64,000 bases of DNA from Trifolium pratense (Eukaryota > Streptophyta > Magnoliopsida > Fabales > Fabaceae). The position numbers and the translations under genes were made by a program. Positions within the stretch are counted from its first letter, which is position 1. Each line of letters opens with the position of its first letter. The DNA lies in assembly GCF_020283565.1 (NCBI RefSeq), contig NC_060065.1, positions 50,704,409 to 50,768,408 of the forward strand. The letters run 5' to 3'. The notes under the pieces were generated by a model. It did not search any database and was not told where the DNA came from. It was given only the letters and a program-made list of their open reading frames with translations. Shown here in pieces: positions 33,659 through 45,743 of this stretch.

Positions 33659-34600
33659 TTAAAATAATTTATCTTTTATGTATCAACTAGCGGGTCTGCC
33701 TGTGTCTAACTTATGTCAAAAAAAAATGTCTTATGTTACGTTGAGTATGATAATAAATTTTTTTTGCTGCAAATCTCATGTATTCTCTTTATAGAAGAAA
33801 TGAAATAAAACCACCAAACACTTTAAGCATCGAAGTTAGTTTTAATTTTGATATTTGAGAGCAGTTTTTTTTTTTTGGATTATTGATCAATGCAAGTTTT
33901 TGAAGGGTAAAATTGGCAATAAGAAAAGTTCAGCCCAAACTCATCTATCATTTTTATATATTAGTATAGATTAAATGAGAGCTTAAAAGGCAAGACAAAT
34001 AAATTACATGAAAATTAAACGAGAAATTGTAATCTTTAAAGTATTAGTTAACATCAACTTTTGAATATATATGAACCCAGACATGATCCAAAAGTAAACA
34101 TGGTCCTTCTTAACCATGGTATTGGTCAATTGAATATATCTTGGCTCTGGTTGGTTACTTGGTACTAATTAATTTTAGAAGATTTGATTCATACATTTTT
34201 TTTTACAAAATAACTTATTGAACGTTATTAGATTGAGTTTCTATTTTTATGTGTGGATATGTTCTTATTCTTCTTTTTTTTTATGTTATTAAATTTGGTT
34301 CCTATTTTCATGTGTAATATATTTTTTTTTTATGTTATTGAATTTGGTTCCTATTTTTATGTGTCGATAACTTATTTAATGTTATTAGATTTGCTTTTTA
34401 TTTTTATGTGTAGATTGTTTTTAGCACAAAAAATTAGATCATTTAAGGATAAAAGATTTAAAATATTATTAATATGCAGGAGGTTTTAGGTTCGATCCTC
34501 TCTGCCTTCGTTTAAAAAAACAATAGATAATTTAGTAGTATATATATTGTTAGTAAATTAGTCAAACAAAAAAATAATAGTCAAAACATTTAGGGAAATA

Positions 34601-35387
34601 CTCACTCCGTTCCTTTTTACTTGTCGTTTTAGAAAAAAATATTTGTTTCAAATTACTTGTCATTTTAATAATTTAAGGTTATATTTTGTCTATTATACCC
34701 ACACGTAAATTCCAAATATTTAGGAATAGTTGTTGAAACGGTAAAAGGTTTAATATATATTTGTAAAACAATTTTTTTTTTCTGTTCAATTTTTTTTTTC
34801 CTATTTAAATTTTTTTTTGGAACATTATATTAAATTTATTGGACAGAGAAAGTGTGTGCAAAAAAAAAAAATATTGATGAATTAAAATAGAGTCAGGATC
34901 CGTTGACACCAACTAGTTTGACACCAAATGTTACACCGCTCAATAACGTTTTAACCGATATAAATTTTATAAAATCCACCGTTGGATTGAAAGTTTAAAT
35001 CATATAGATCATTTGTGTAAAATTTCAAATAAATCCAAAATCATTTGATATGTTATTGAGATACATCAAAATTAACGGTTTTTGTATTTTTTTAAATGCC
35101 GTTAATCTTTATGTGTCTCAATAGCATATCAAATGATTTTGGATTTGTCTGAAATTTTACACAAATGATCTATATGATGTAAACTTTCAATCCAACGGTG
35201 GATTTTATAAAATTTATATCGGTTAAAACGTTATTGAGAGGTGTAACATTTGGTGTCAAACTAGTTGGTGTCAACGGATCCTGACTCATTAAAATAAGGG
35301 TATAATAGGAAGATAAGGTGCAAATATACACTTTCTTAATTTTTTTTTTTTTTTTCTAAAACGACAAGTAAAAAGGAACGGAGGGAA
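34601..35387. mobile_element. Stowaway/mariner-type MITE (copy D), split by another MITE
   Basis: Same element as 20880-21262, interrupted by the foldback Mutator-type MITE. Confidence 0.8.
34890..35287. mobile_element. Foldback Mutator-type MITE, copy 2
   Basis: 398-bp inverted repeat, GAGTCAGGATCC...GGATCCTGACTC. The 9-bp duplication ATTAAAATA lies at 34881-34889 and 35288-35296; copy C shows the empty site with a single ATTAAAATA near 21157. It inserted into the Stowaway MITE after the C/D duplication. Orientation is opposite to copy 1. Confidence 0.96.
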
Positions 35388-35672
35388 TAGTAACTAACTC
35401 TTACTCTTGTTAGTAGATTAGTCAAAAAAATTAGGGAAATAGTAACTAACTCCTATATTTTTAAAATTGATAATTTTTTTATACCAAACTTACATTTCTC
35501 TTGTTAAATAATCAAGTTAATTAACTCAACATATCTTTGATATCTTGTTACACAAGTTAACCCTATAGAGTCGTATACTATATAATAATAGCTATAATAC
35601 ACCAGTTTCTCACATCAATTCACAATCCTCGCAACAACAAAAAATCTCTTGAAGAGAATCACTCCCTACAGT

Positions 35673-36194
35673 ATGAAGTGCTTCTCCCGCCGTCGTTCTC
35701 GTAAAGTGACAACATCAACTAATAACATTTCTTCTTCCGCTCAACTTCGTTTCAAAGTTGAATCAAAGCCTCAAATCCACCGCAAATCCAATTGGAAGCC
35801 TTCGTTACCTACAATAATGGAGGAGGAGGATTGGGTGGACAATTATGACGATCGAAAGAAAGATGCAGACAAGAAACCGATGAAATCTTTCGATTATTTC
35901 TCTCATCAATTGCAGTAAGTGTTTTTTTTTTAATTTTTCTTTTGTTTTAACTTATTAATGTTATTATTATTGTTACTTTTTAACAAACATTGAAATATGT
36001 GTAGTCGATATTTGTTTAATATAAAAAATAGTATTATTTTCAATAAAAGAATTATCTTTTTTGCATCTTTAGATTACTAACTAAATTTTTCTTTTATCTT
36101 TTTTCTGGAAATTCTTTTCAGTGACAGTAGCAAGAGCACAAACAAAGAAACGCCAAAGATGATAATTTCTTTTTCGGCATTCGGCATATTTTGA
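35673..36194 (+). CDS. SFSAFG-family small protein, copy D (intact)
   Basis: Two exons, 35673-35914 and 36122-36194, encode 104 residues with the same structure as copy C: basic MKCFSRRRSRK start, WKPSLPTIMEEEDW, and the end IISFSAFGIF. Splice borders are GT-AG and phase is conserved. Upstream sequence including CACACCAGTTTCTC-like 5' UTR is shared with C apart from small gaps, so both could be expressed. No known domain; function unknown. Confidence 0.7.
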
Positions 36195-38605
36195 ATTTTT
36201 CCCAAATTGTATATTGTATATTGTATGAACCGTACTTATCTAGTTGTTTAATAATATTTTTGACTGAAGTGAAACCCAATGATGATTTTATATACTTGAT
36301 GTCTTGGGAACATTTGAATTTTTGGTTGATTGAGATATCCACTTTTTTCGACACAATGTCCTATTTTTTGTGAAGTAATGTAGGTAAGTTTAGTTTAGGA
36401 GTAAGGGTGAAACTTAACATTAAACTAGGAAGGAACCAAACCGATCTCTAGAGTTATTATATCAAAAGAGTGTAGAAGCAAAAATAATATATTACCACTA
36501 GGGAAAATTGAAAAAAAAAATAAAAATAAAATACGGCTCATTATCAATAAAAGTATCTTTATGTTGAAGGGTCGGGTAACTTCATCACAAATGTTGTTAT
36601 TCGCATCACTAAGCAGCGAGATAACATGAAAAAATAATTGAGTTGCGTATGTAATAACATATGTTATGTTTTCCCATTATGTTCGGTAGCATTGCGCTCT
36701 TGCGATAGATAATGGAAGAGTTTTGGTAAGGGGAATTTCAGAATGAAAAGTTGAGCTAAACTTCTATTCTGTTCTACATTTCCAAACAAAATATAGGACA
36801 TCACACACACACTTTGAATTAGTGGGTTGATCATGATTCTAAAGGTGAAAAATGTTATTACTTGACTAGAGTATTTCTGAGTGTTGATGATCTTCATGTC
36901 TAAATAAGTTTTATGAGTGAATTATGTTTTATTGTTGATGGAGTCAGTTTGTTGATAAATTTTAATGTGCATTTGTGTTCTTGTTTAATTTTATTTCTCT
37001 TCTTTTTCATTCTTGGAGATAATTAATGGTTTAAATTTTGAGTTGTGATAACTACTACAAATTAGATTTATTTAACCTTTTAAAATATAAATAATTTTTT
37101 GAAATCAAGTTTGTAAAAATATTTTTGAATTCTTTTGTTGTGATATCTTTTTCTTTTCTTTTCATAATTTATTTTTTTTGGATACATAATTTATTTGTTT
37201 TTGAAAATTATGCATGTATAAAGTATGCATTAATGAAGTAGCAAAAGTTGGATTGGATGCTCTAGGGTTATGGTATCTTTTGAGCAAATGAAAGTCCAAG
37301 AGGAATATATTACTTTTAATGTTCTCAATGTTTTGCCAATATATTACTTGTTGAATTATTTTTTATTACAATTATTATATAATCATATCTCCTCATAAGA
37401 AAAGATTGATACATAATCACTCGAGTCCAAAAATAGTCTTCCAGATGATGAAACACAGGTAATATCCGTACACATACGTACTTCTCTTTAATCTTTCTTA
37501 AAAGAAATTATTTGTGTTTTCTTTTTATTTAAAAGTCTTTCAACTATTCGTTGACTTTTTTATTTAAAAGTCTTCTAATATGAACACATTAGATGATTTT
37601 TCTTTTTGTTATTCACAATTTGAATGATGTTATTGGCAGTTTAAATTCACTCAAGAGAATTGAAGACTATAAATATGTGAAGCCTCAGACCTATTCACTC
37701 ATGTAATCTAAACCGTGTTTACTAAAAGTGTGTGTTTTAGGGTTTAGAGTTTTGTGTTAATTGTGAGTCCTTCTTGTGTCACTTTGATGCAAGTTTAGGA
37801 CTGTGTCTTGGTTGTTGATTGTAAACTACTCCTAAGCTTTGAAGCACAGAGTTAGTGTGTGTGTTTCACTTGAGAGCTTTTAAGCGAGAGTAAAATTTAG
37901 TTTCTTAGGAGTGTGTCTCCATCTTGATCGTTATAAAGTTGACAACAATACAATACGTGTTGTTAAAGGGAATTTGGGACAGTGTCTCATTATCTAAGAG
38001 GTTCCTAGGTAGGATTGCACGGGTAGTGTCTAGGCGAGAAGTCAAGTACCGGGTGTTGGTCGAGGGCTTTGAACTAGAGCTATTATAGTTGATTCATTCC
38101 TGGATTGGTATCCCCCAGAGTAGGTGACGTTGCACTGAACTGGGTTAACAAACGATCTGTGTTATTTATTATTCTGCTATTTATCGCTTTATTATATTCA
38201 GCACCTATCTTACTACAACACATGTTATAGCATCTCGTGTAGCATTGTGTCCACTGCGTGCCAGATTTTACTATTAATAAATTCGACACCAATAGTCCTT
38301 CGAACTCATTTATGATGGCTAACTCCTTTTAATAAAATATTGCAAAGGATGTAGAAATTCCAAATGGGTATAAATTTTGTTTGAAGGGCGAATTTACTCA
38401 AATTGTTTAACTTAATTTTGCAGCTCAGTTACTTTTTAACTTTGCTTCCATTTTTTTTCACTCTTTTTTGAGTTTTATTGTGTTGTACTAGTACGTGGGA
38501 TTAAGTTGTTTATGTTGTTATTTTGTCTAAAAAAGAAGTTGTTTATGTTATTGACGAAATGATTTTGACACTAAAAAAAAATAATTGTTCCTTGCTTAAT
38601 AAGTA

Positions 38606-38830
38606 ATTTTTTTTTTTGAAAACTTGGTATCCAGCCTTAGGACCGACTAATCCAAAGGGACCAATCCCACCGCCCACTTGCGGAGGCCCCATTTAAAGTC
38701 AGAGTTTTTTTTTGCTCTGTATGGACTTAGCCCACCGAAATTGGCACCAGTGAGAATCGAACCTGAGACCTTGAGAGGAGCATACTCCAAGGGCCCAAGC
38801 AAACACCACTCGACCAACCCAAGTGGGTTT
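38606..38830 (-). mobile_element. tRNA-derived SINE, long copy
   Basis: The 225-bp insertion is flanked by the perfect 12-bp duplication GCTTAATAAGTA (38594-38605 and 38831-38842). On the minus strand it has AAACCCACTTGGGTTGGTCG, an A box TGGTCGAGTGG, a B box GGTTCGATTCTC and a terminal A run. Same family as 20172-20292. Confidence 0.88.
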
Positions 38831-39147
38831 GCTTAATAAGTAGTTAGTTTGTTTAGTAGATTTGTTTAGATCTATTAAATGAATAGTCACAAACTATAGC
38901 TTTTCCATTTAACAAAAATACGCGTAAAGATGCTACAAAAACCAATGCTTGATTCCCTATTTTCATGCAAGGAAACAAAAAATTGGCGAAACCACATGGT
39001 AAAATTCACTGTTGAACCTTGCATTCCTCCTCTTTCCCTTGCATTTTAACTAAGTGATAGTTAAGAATTAAGAAATGCATCGCACTATCTTGTAAAACCG
39101 TTGGATTCTGTTATATATGAATGTTTGCATAGGGTCATAGCATAGCA

Positions 39148-42100
39148 TTATGGTTCTTCTTCAATGCATTTTGGACACCTGCATCTAAAACCATAATCTG
39201 CAAGGGATGCTTGTCTCTCCTCAAATGAAAGGTCTTCATCAACATATGAAATTGTTATCTGAAAATTCCTTCTAAATGTTAATTACTTGAAACATTGCAA
39301 TATAATCGTCGAATATATTAGTATTTCACTAAACATTTAAATCTCGGTATAAAAATTTCTCATTAGAATAAGAAAATGTTGGCTTATAAGATACTGGCAT
39401 AAACAAACCTCTTCTCCCTTACAGATGGGCCTCAGTGCAATTATTGTTGCTTGACCATCTCTATCCTGCATGAAAAGAGATTGTAAAATCGTTATATTCA
39501 TTGTTACGTTGCATACAAAAGAGATAAAGAGAAGCATAATTGGTTTTGATTTCTTTCTTTTTTTTCTCGTGTAAACACACATGTGGCAATATGGGAAGGA
39601 AAAAGAAACATTTTATCCGTTTCAAGTTAAACAAAAACGTGAATAAGAATATCAACCGCCAAAGAAAATAATCTAGTTAAACTTTTTTGCACATCAAATG
39701 AAGTCAAATAAGCGATCGACTCAAACTAAACCGAAATAGAAGCTAAAATAAAGATAGTTTTGGTCCACATACCTCGTCTCTTTTGAAAGCTTTGGCATTA
39801 GGACAACATGAATGATTCATACAGCTTTGCAAAGGAAAAAATGCAGTTCCTTCGCAACTAGTAGAATAATCTTCACCTAGAGCATCTAGAATTGGTTGTG
39901 TAATTTTCTCAGCTTCTTCCTGCAATTGATGTAAACAGAAAAGGTAAAAGAACTTATTCATTTGGGATAAAATGTTAAAAAAGCAAGGCGAACCGAATTC
40001 TAACCTTGTCAGGATTCTTCATATCATCGATGTATAAAAAGTAATCCTCCAAGGGAGAAGCAACAACCAAATCACTGACAAATATAATTAAGGGATTAAT
40101 ATACATTTCAAAATCCAAATAACCTATTATTCACATATTCAGTTTACTTCAATTGCTACAAGGCCTATATCAGTATATTTAACCATTATGCAAACGGAAG
40201 CAAACACAACAAAATATAGCGGTGGACGGAATAGAAGAAAAGAGAGTAACACAAAGTTGGATCTTACAGATTATTCAGCTCAAACATGCCAATGATATGT
40301 CCATAGATTTCAAGGGAGAATACTGGAATGAGTCAAGGGCTTGGAGCTAAACTTCCGACAAAAGTGATAACACAAAATCACTGAGCATACACACAATGAA
40401 TACATCACTAAAATAACATATGTAAGGATACACGGCTCACATTCCTTGTCAAATATTGCTGTCTGAAGAAGTTGGAGAGACTGAAACATCAAATTGATAA
40501 GAAGGAAATTAGATGCAACATATTAAATCGGTAAATAAACATGTGAAGAAAATTAATCATACCTCGAATGCCAACTCTTTTATTTGCATCCTGAATGACG
40601 CTTCATCGGAAGAATCAATATCATCTGGTAATGCAATGCAGTCCCACCACCTACAGACACTTTGAGGTCACTACTCTGACATAGTTTAAATAAAATCGTA
40701 TACGAATGCTCAACATCATATATAGTGTTACAAAAAAGTTAGTCAGTATAGCAAAAACCTTTTTTTGTATCCCATTGTTATAGGCCTCCAAGCTTCCAAA
40801 AGAAGGGAGAAATTAGGGTGGTCTGGAACACAGGATGCCACATTTTTCCCTTTCTCTGCAAGACAATTTGCTTTTAACTTGCGGTACCTTAATATGGTAG
40901 AAGAAATGACCTGGTGATAAAATACAACCAGGTTTCTAGTCAGATAAACCTAGTAGAGATAATATAGCAAGACCGATGAAAATAGCTTGTTACATTCTAT
41001 ATGTTAAATTAAAGGCAGCTTAGACAATGAAAAATGAATATGTTGGATAATTAAAGACAAAAGAACAATAGGATACTGAGGAAGAACTGAAATCTTATCA
41101 GTATTGTCAATCACGGAAAATAGTGGTTTGTTCAAATTTTGCTATGCTTGCTATAGCTCTGCTATAACCGCTATTTGACAACACTTGAGTATTATGAAAG
41201 TGAATATTTCTTCAGGATTGATTTATATGTTTAATTTACCGTGCCAGACTACAAGCATTTACGGGACAATAATTCTTATTGAACTCTGATGATAATAATG
41301 CCAGGTAAGGTTATCAGATATACTACTCCGGTTTTGAATATAAACAAATAAATAACAACTTTTTAGGTTCATTGAATAAAGTATGTATCCGGATCATTTT
41401 ATGATCCAAATACATATTTTATTCAATGAACCTATAAAAATTATTTTTTTTGCTTATATTCAAAACCGGAGGGAGTACATGTATAAACAGTATGTGTAGC
41501 ACATGATCATTTTCACACAGCATTACAGAAAATACATTCAGAGCAAAATGAAAACCTTACCTTTGCAGCAAGGAGAAATATATCATTTGTTTCTGCCAGA
41601 AAAATAAAAGACAAAATAAATAAGCAAGACATGAAACAAAATGTCCACGAAATTTTTTAAATTGTCGAAAATATCGATATCCGTAAAGAAGGAGACTTAC
41701 CATTAGCGTGTTTCACGAATTTAAGTAGTGCCTCCCTACGTCTTGGATCACAACTCTCACCAGTACAGAGTAAAGAATGGGAGGATTCCCAATCAGCCTC
41801 TGCACATGACATGCTACATGTATTCATAACATTATCAGACAAGATTATTTCATAAAGTTTACACCCAAAATAATGAAGTGCAAGAACAAGTATCCTATTA
41901 ACCACAGGAAACTGCAGTTAATATCAGCATTCATCTAGAAATTCTTTTGAAGTTTCCCTACCTACAATACAACAGGAATGAAGCTACCTTGAGTCTATTT
42001 TGTTATAATCTCATGCATGTGATAGAGACTGAGTCTATTTTGTTCTTATCAAAACAAAAAAACAAAAAAATCAAATGCTTTATGTATCATTCTCGTATAT

Positions 42101-44053
42101 TCTTGTCTTTGAATAGACAAAGTGTCAAATTGCCAAGACCCAATAATCAGTTTCCGATTTGAATTAACTTCTCAAGAAGCATTTGCAGGAAAATAAATAT
42201 AAAAACTCAAAAGAGTCATGAAATAACTGAGTTTTTCAAACAATAACATTTTGTGAGTTAAAGTTAGCTTATGCATCTCGAGTTTTTCAGAAGGATTCCG
42301 TTTAATTTCTTTATAAACATAAATAAGCTTATGAGGACTTTTTCATGAGTGAAGAACCATAAACATATGTCAACTGAACAACTGCGATAACTTAGATGCT
42401 AATATAGATTGTTTCATAAGTGAAGAACCATAAACATATTTCTTCAACCAACCTTAGATCTTGCTTGGATAAACAACTTAATTAAGCGCATTTAGCATAA
42501 GTGTCTATCATATAAGTGCTTATGTATAAGCTATTTCTAAAACAATAGATAGATAAAATAAAGTTAAGCTGTTCTCATATAAGCTATAAGTTGAGCTTAT
42601 GGACATCTCATAAGCTATTTCCATAAGCTCGCGTAAACAATCTACACAAGTTCTTATGTCAGTAAATAAATTCACACAAGTCAGTCCAAACAGAACCTTA
42701 GACTTACCTGCAGTAGTAAGCTTCTCCACATCCACCATGGCACGGAACAGCTGGAGGCAAGGAGAACTTCTCAGAGTAAGGCAATTTCAATTGGCCATTC
42801 ATCAATGATTCGACAACACCTTCAGGGAGAGGAACTTTAGTTTTGGAACTACCAGAACTGCATTGCCAAGTGCTCTCCTCTTCATCAGATGAATCCATTT
42901 GATGATAGTTTTTCGAAGACTTTGAAGAGCTGCCTTCATCACAATCATGACTCTCATTGGCCCTTAATTGTGTCAAGTAAAGCCTCCTACCAATTTGAGT
43001 TTCTATGGAACCGATAAAACGAAAGCAGAAGCTACAGACAAAACAATCAATCTGCAAAGTAAAGTAGAAAATAAGACAAAGAAACAAGTTCTAAAATGGC
43101 CGTCACACATAAGAACAAAAATTATGAAGACAAAAACAAAAACCTTGTTGAAAGAGTGTTGAGCCCCAACAAGCATTTGGTCCTTGAGAACAAGTTCATC
43201 CTCTTTGAAGTCCGTTGCAGCATAGAGACCTACAGTTCTCCAAATCAGAAAAGAAACATATACAGTTCTCCATTTGGATAAACAGTCTGGGAATTGGGAG
43301 TTAGGTCTAATTCAACTCTACAAAACCGGCTTGCAAAATGAGGATTGACTCTACTTATAAATTCATGTTTAGGACGTCTCACATCTGATGTGGAACTCTT
43401 AACAAAAAACTTAACAAAAGCACTTATCAAATAAATGTTGATGTATAAGTTATTTCTATAACAAAAGATAAAGCCTATGTTTGGTATCACGGTGGATGTA
43501 TCAGAATCACGGTGACCCATGGTGATTTTGCAGAAGTTACGCTCTGTAGCTTTTGAAAAATCACCGTAGATGACTGTGATTCTGGCATACCCATCATGAT
43601 ACCAAACATACATTTTGTCATTTTCATATAAGCTATAAATCATTTTCACAAGCTATCCTAAGAGAGCTTATGGGCATGTCATAAGCTGTTTTCGTAAACT
43701 CTTCCTAACAAGCTCACAATTGTTTATCTGAGATAAGCTCAAATAACTTAATCCAAACATAATCATAGTACAAAATACAAAGTGAGAGAATGAATAAAAT
43801 AAAAAAGAAGAACCTTTTCCAAAGTTGTCATCTTGTTTGACAGTGATGCTATTGCAGTGCGTTGAAGAGAAAATGTTGTGATAATATTCCTGGATGAAAA
43901 AGAAAGTGGAAAATGAATAGAAGAGATAAAAGGGTAGGTAGTGATTGATAAATGAAGAAAATATTATACCTGAATTTGGTTAGGTGAGGGAGGAGAAAGA
44001 AGTGCAGAGATTTGAGTGGCACAAGCCGATGTAATAGAGCAAATTGGTTCCAT
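39148..44053 (-). CDS. ATXR2: Histone-lysine N-methyltransferase ATXR2 (SET domain)
   Basis: Fourteen coding exons (5' to 3'): 43970-44053, 43814-43889, 43144-43229, 42708-43051, 41701-41813, 41561-41592, 40759-40910, 40563-40650, 40432-40480, 40268-40322, 40005-40074, 39773-39919, 39409-39465, 39148-39258. Phases agree throughout and give 487 residues, close to Arabidopsis ATXR2 (SDG36). A split SET domain starts near residue 50 (FGKGLYAATDFKEDELVLKD). A Cys-rich MYND-like insert (CHGGCGEAYYCSMSCAEADW...HSLLC) lies near 185-218. The SET core has NHSCCPNA at 418 and GEEITISYVDE at 449, and a CxCxxC post-SET is at 477-482. The family methylates histone H3 (K36 or K4 reported) and assists LBD-driven regeneration in Arabidopsis. 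All catalytic motifs are present. Introns hold several MITEs. Confidence 0.95.
41323..41475. mobile_element. Stowaway-type MITE in an ATXR2 intron
   Basis: Ends CTACTCCGGTTTTGAATATAA and its complement ending CCGGAGGGAG are flanked by TA; 153 bp, almost fully self-complementary. Confidence 0.85.
42464..42693. mobile_element. Legume MITE in ATXR2 intron 4
   Basis: TTGGATAAACAACTTAATTAAGC...CAGTCCAAAC, rich in CTTATGTATAAGCTATTTC and CATAAGCTATTTCCATAAGC motifs that pair with each other. Boundaries are approximate. Confidence 0.6.
43397..43760. mobile_element. Related legume MITE in ATXR2 intron 2, with another MITE inside
   Basis: It shares TGTATAAGTTATTTCTATAACAAAAGATAAA and TTCATATAAGCTATAA with the copy at 42464. 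A different inverted-repeat element (about 43485-43610; ends TGTTTGGTATCACGGTGG and CATCATGATACCAAACA) sits within it. Confidence 0.6.
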
Positions 44054-45743
44054 TGAAGAGTGAGTGTGTCAACGACACAACACTGGCAGAGCAGAGACAC
44101 AAACGTGACGGCGCCAACACTAGTATTGAAATAAAGCCTCTGTTTCGACTTCACTGTATTTTTTTTTGGAAAGGTTTCTCTCCAGTGAAAATATCATTGC
44201 AGGGACTCAAGTGTGTATCCTTACCTTTCAATCCACCATTTTTTGTTTTTCCTCTCTCTCTCCTACCTAAATCAAAGGGTGAGATTTAACAGGATGGTAA
44301 TGTCACATGAGACAATCTCCACCCATTTTTTTTGTTTTCTCACTGTGTTTGGATTTTATTTTATTTTTTCAATCATTTTTTTTACAGCACCAATCATAAA
44401 AAAAAAAATATTATTCAGAATAATTAGAACTTTGTGAAGTGATTTTTTTCTTTTTTTATATAGTTTTTAATTATTTTTTATAGTTTAATGGATCAATAAT
44501 ACAGTATAAAATAATTTTCTATTGATATTTAGTACCTAATCACAAACATTTTATGTCATTCTATTAATTTTAAAATAGTCTGGATCCGCGAAGGCAATCG
44601 CTCGGATGTTCCCCTAACCCAACCGGGGAACGGACCGGAGGGAACCGCAGCATGGGGATGTCCGCGTTTCGTCTTATAAAAGTAGGATCATGTGGATAAA
44701 TTTTTATTTGATGTTAGTATAAAATTATATTTTCAATGTGTCTTCTTTAAATCTTATTCATAATTTCGATGCGCAGAATGAAAGAATTTTATTTTTTTTA
44801 ATATTTCTTCTATTTCAATGAAAGACTTATTTGTTCACTTCACACAAAAAAAAAATTATTGTGTTTGGATCATTCAGCTCTTGGTATATATGATGAGGGT
44901 TGTGTTTGCGTGACCATTCTAGATTTGGAACATTTTAGCATGTATTGAGTATTAAAATGTATAATCCACTAATCAACAATAGGTTCACTCGTAAAAAAAT
45001 GGTTGCAAGGTCAGGGATGCAGATTCGCTGCAGTCACCTCTCTATCTCAATCCGATGGTTGATGGAGCTTCGAATGCACTGAATCCATGCTATTATGAGT
45101 GCAGTCAGTGCACTCATGATAATTTTGACTGGTATTTTCAAGACATTTTTTTTATAGAATCTTTAACCAGTGCCCTTGAAACATTTGTTACCATGACAAT
45201 TTTACATATATGTACCCTCCCTAACTAGGTAAAGACGCATTCACCTGGGATTGCACGAAAACATATCGTCATTGTCCTTCATGATGAATCATTGGATATC
45301 ACTTTAATTCAATGGGAGTTTCTTGATCATATTCATTCCTTGATTATTGCACAAGAAAATAACTTTTACATTGGCAAGGACTCGTTGAATGATGATTATT
45401 AATATTGTCCATGATGATCTATTATGATGTGTAAAAGGATAAAATACAAACATCTAATATAAGTTGCTACCTTGTCAGTTCAAAATGTCTGAATCAAATG
45501 CACAAATTGCAAACAAATGGTAAACAAAGAAAACAATATTAACTTCTTTCATAAAGCCTCATACACATGCACAGAAACAGGTCTTTCACCAACTGAGGGT
45601 GAGTGAGAACCTTAAGAAAATCTAACCTAGTTTTCTCAACCATCTAGAAAAAACATATGGTGAAGGTTAAATCCAAGATGCAGACAGAAACCAAACTAGT
45701 AAACATTTATGAATAACAAGTGATTAGTGGTGTATTTTGGTTT
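44054..45743. other. ATXR2 promoter side / PEX22 3' side intergenic
   Basis: No gene is seen. The first ~120 bases upstream of ATXR2 should contain its 5' UTR. A GC-rich patch (44580-44680) resembles neither gene nor known repeat. Confidence 0.5.

Larger units (their letters stand above)
31934..33970 (-). mobile_element. Composite Helitron, separate copy, with a Mutator-type insertion
   Basis: CTAG at 31934 with hairpin CAGGCGCGGAACGTGCCTGCC (minus strand) and the complement of TCTATACTAATATATAAAAA at 33970, between A and T. A second internal CTAG end at 33687 shows the same two-Helitron arrangement as in the 15.9-19.6 kb array. It is interrupted by the element at 32476-33658 and lacks about 190 bases found in the array copies. 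Confidence 0.75.
34154..38223 (+). repeat. Segmental duplication C/D, copy D
   Basis: Near-identical to 20428-24153, plus the foldback MITE at 34890-35287. Sequence before and after is unrelated to the flanks of C, so this is a dispersed copy. The F-box/retroelement block and a Helitron lie between C and D. Confidence 0.92.
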
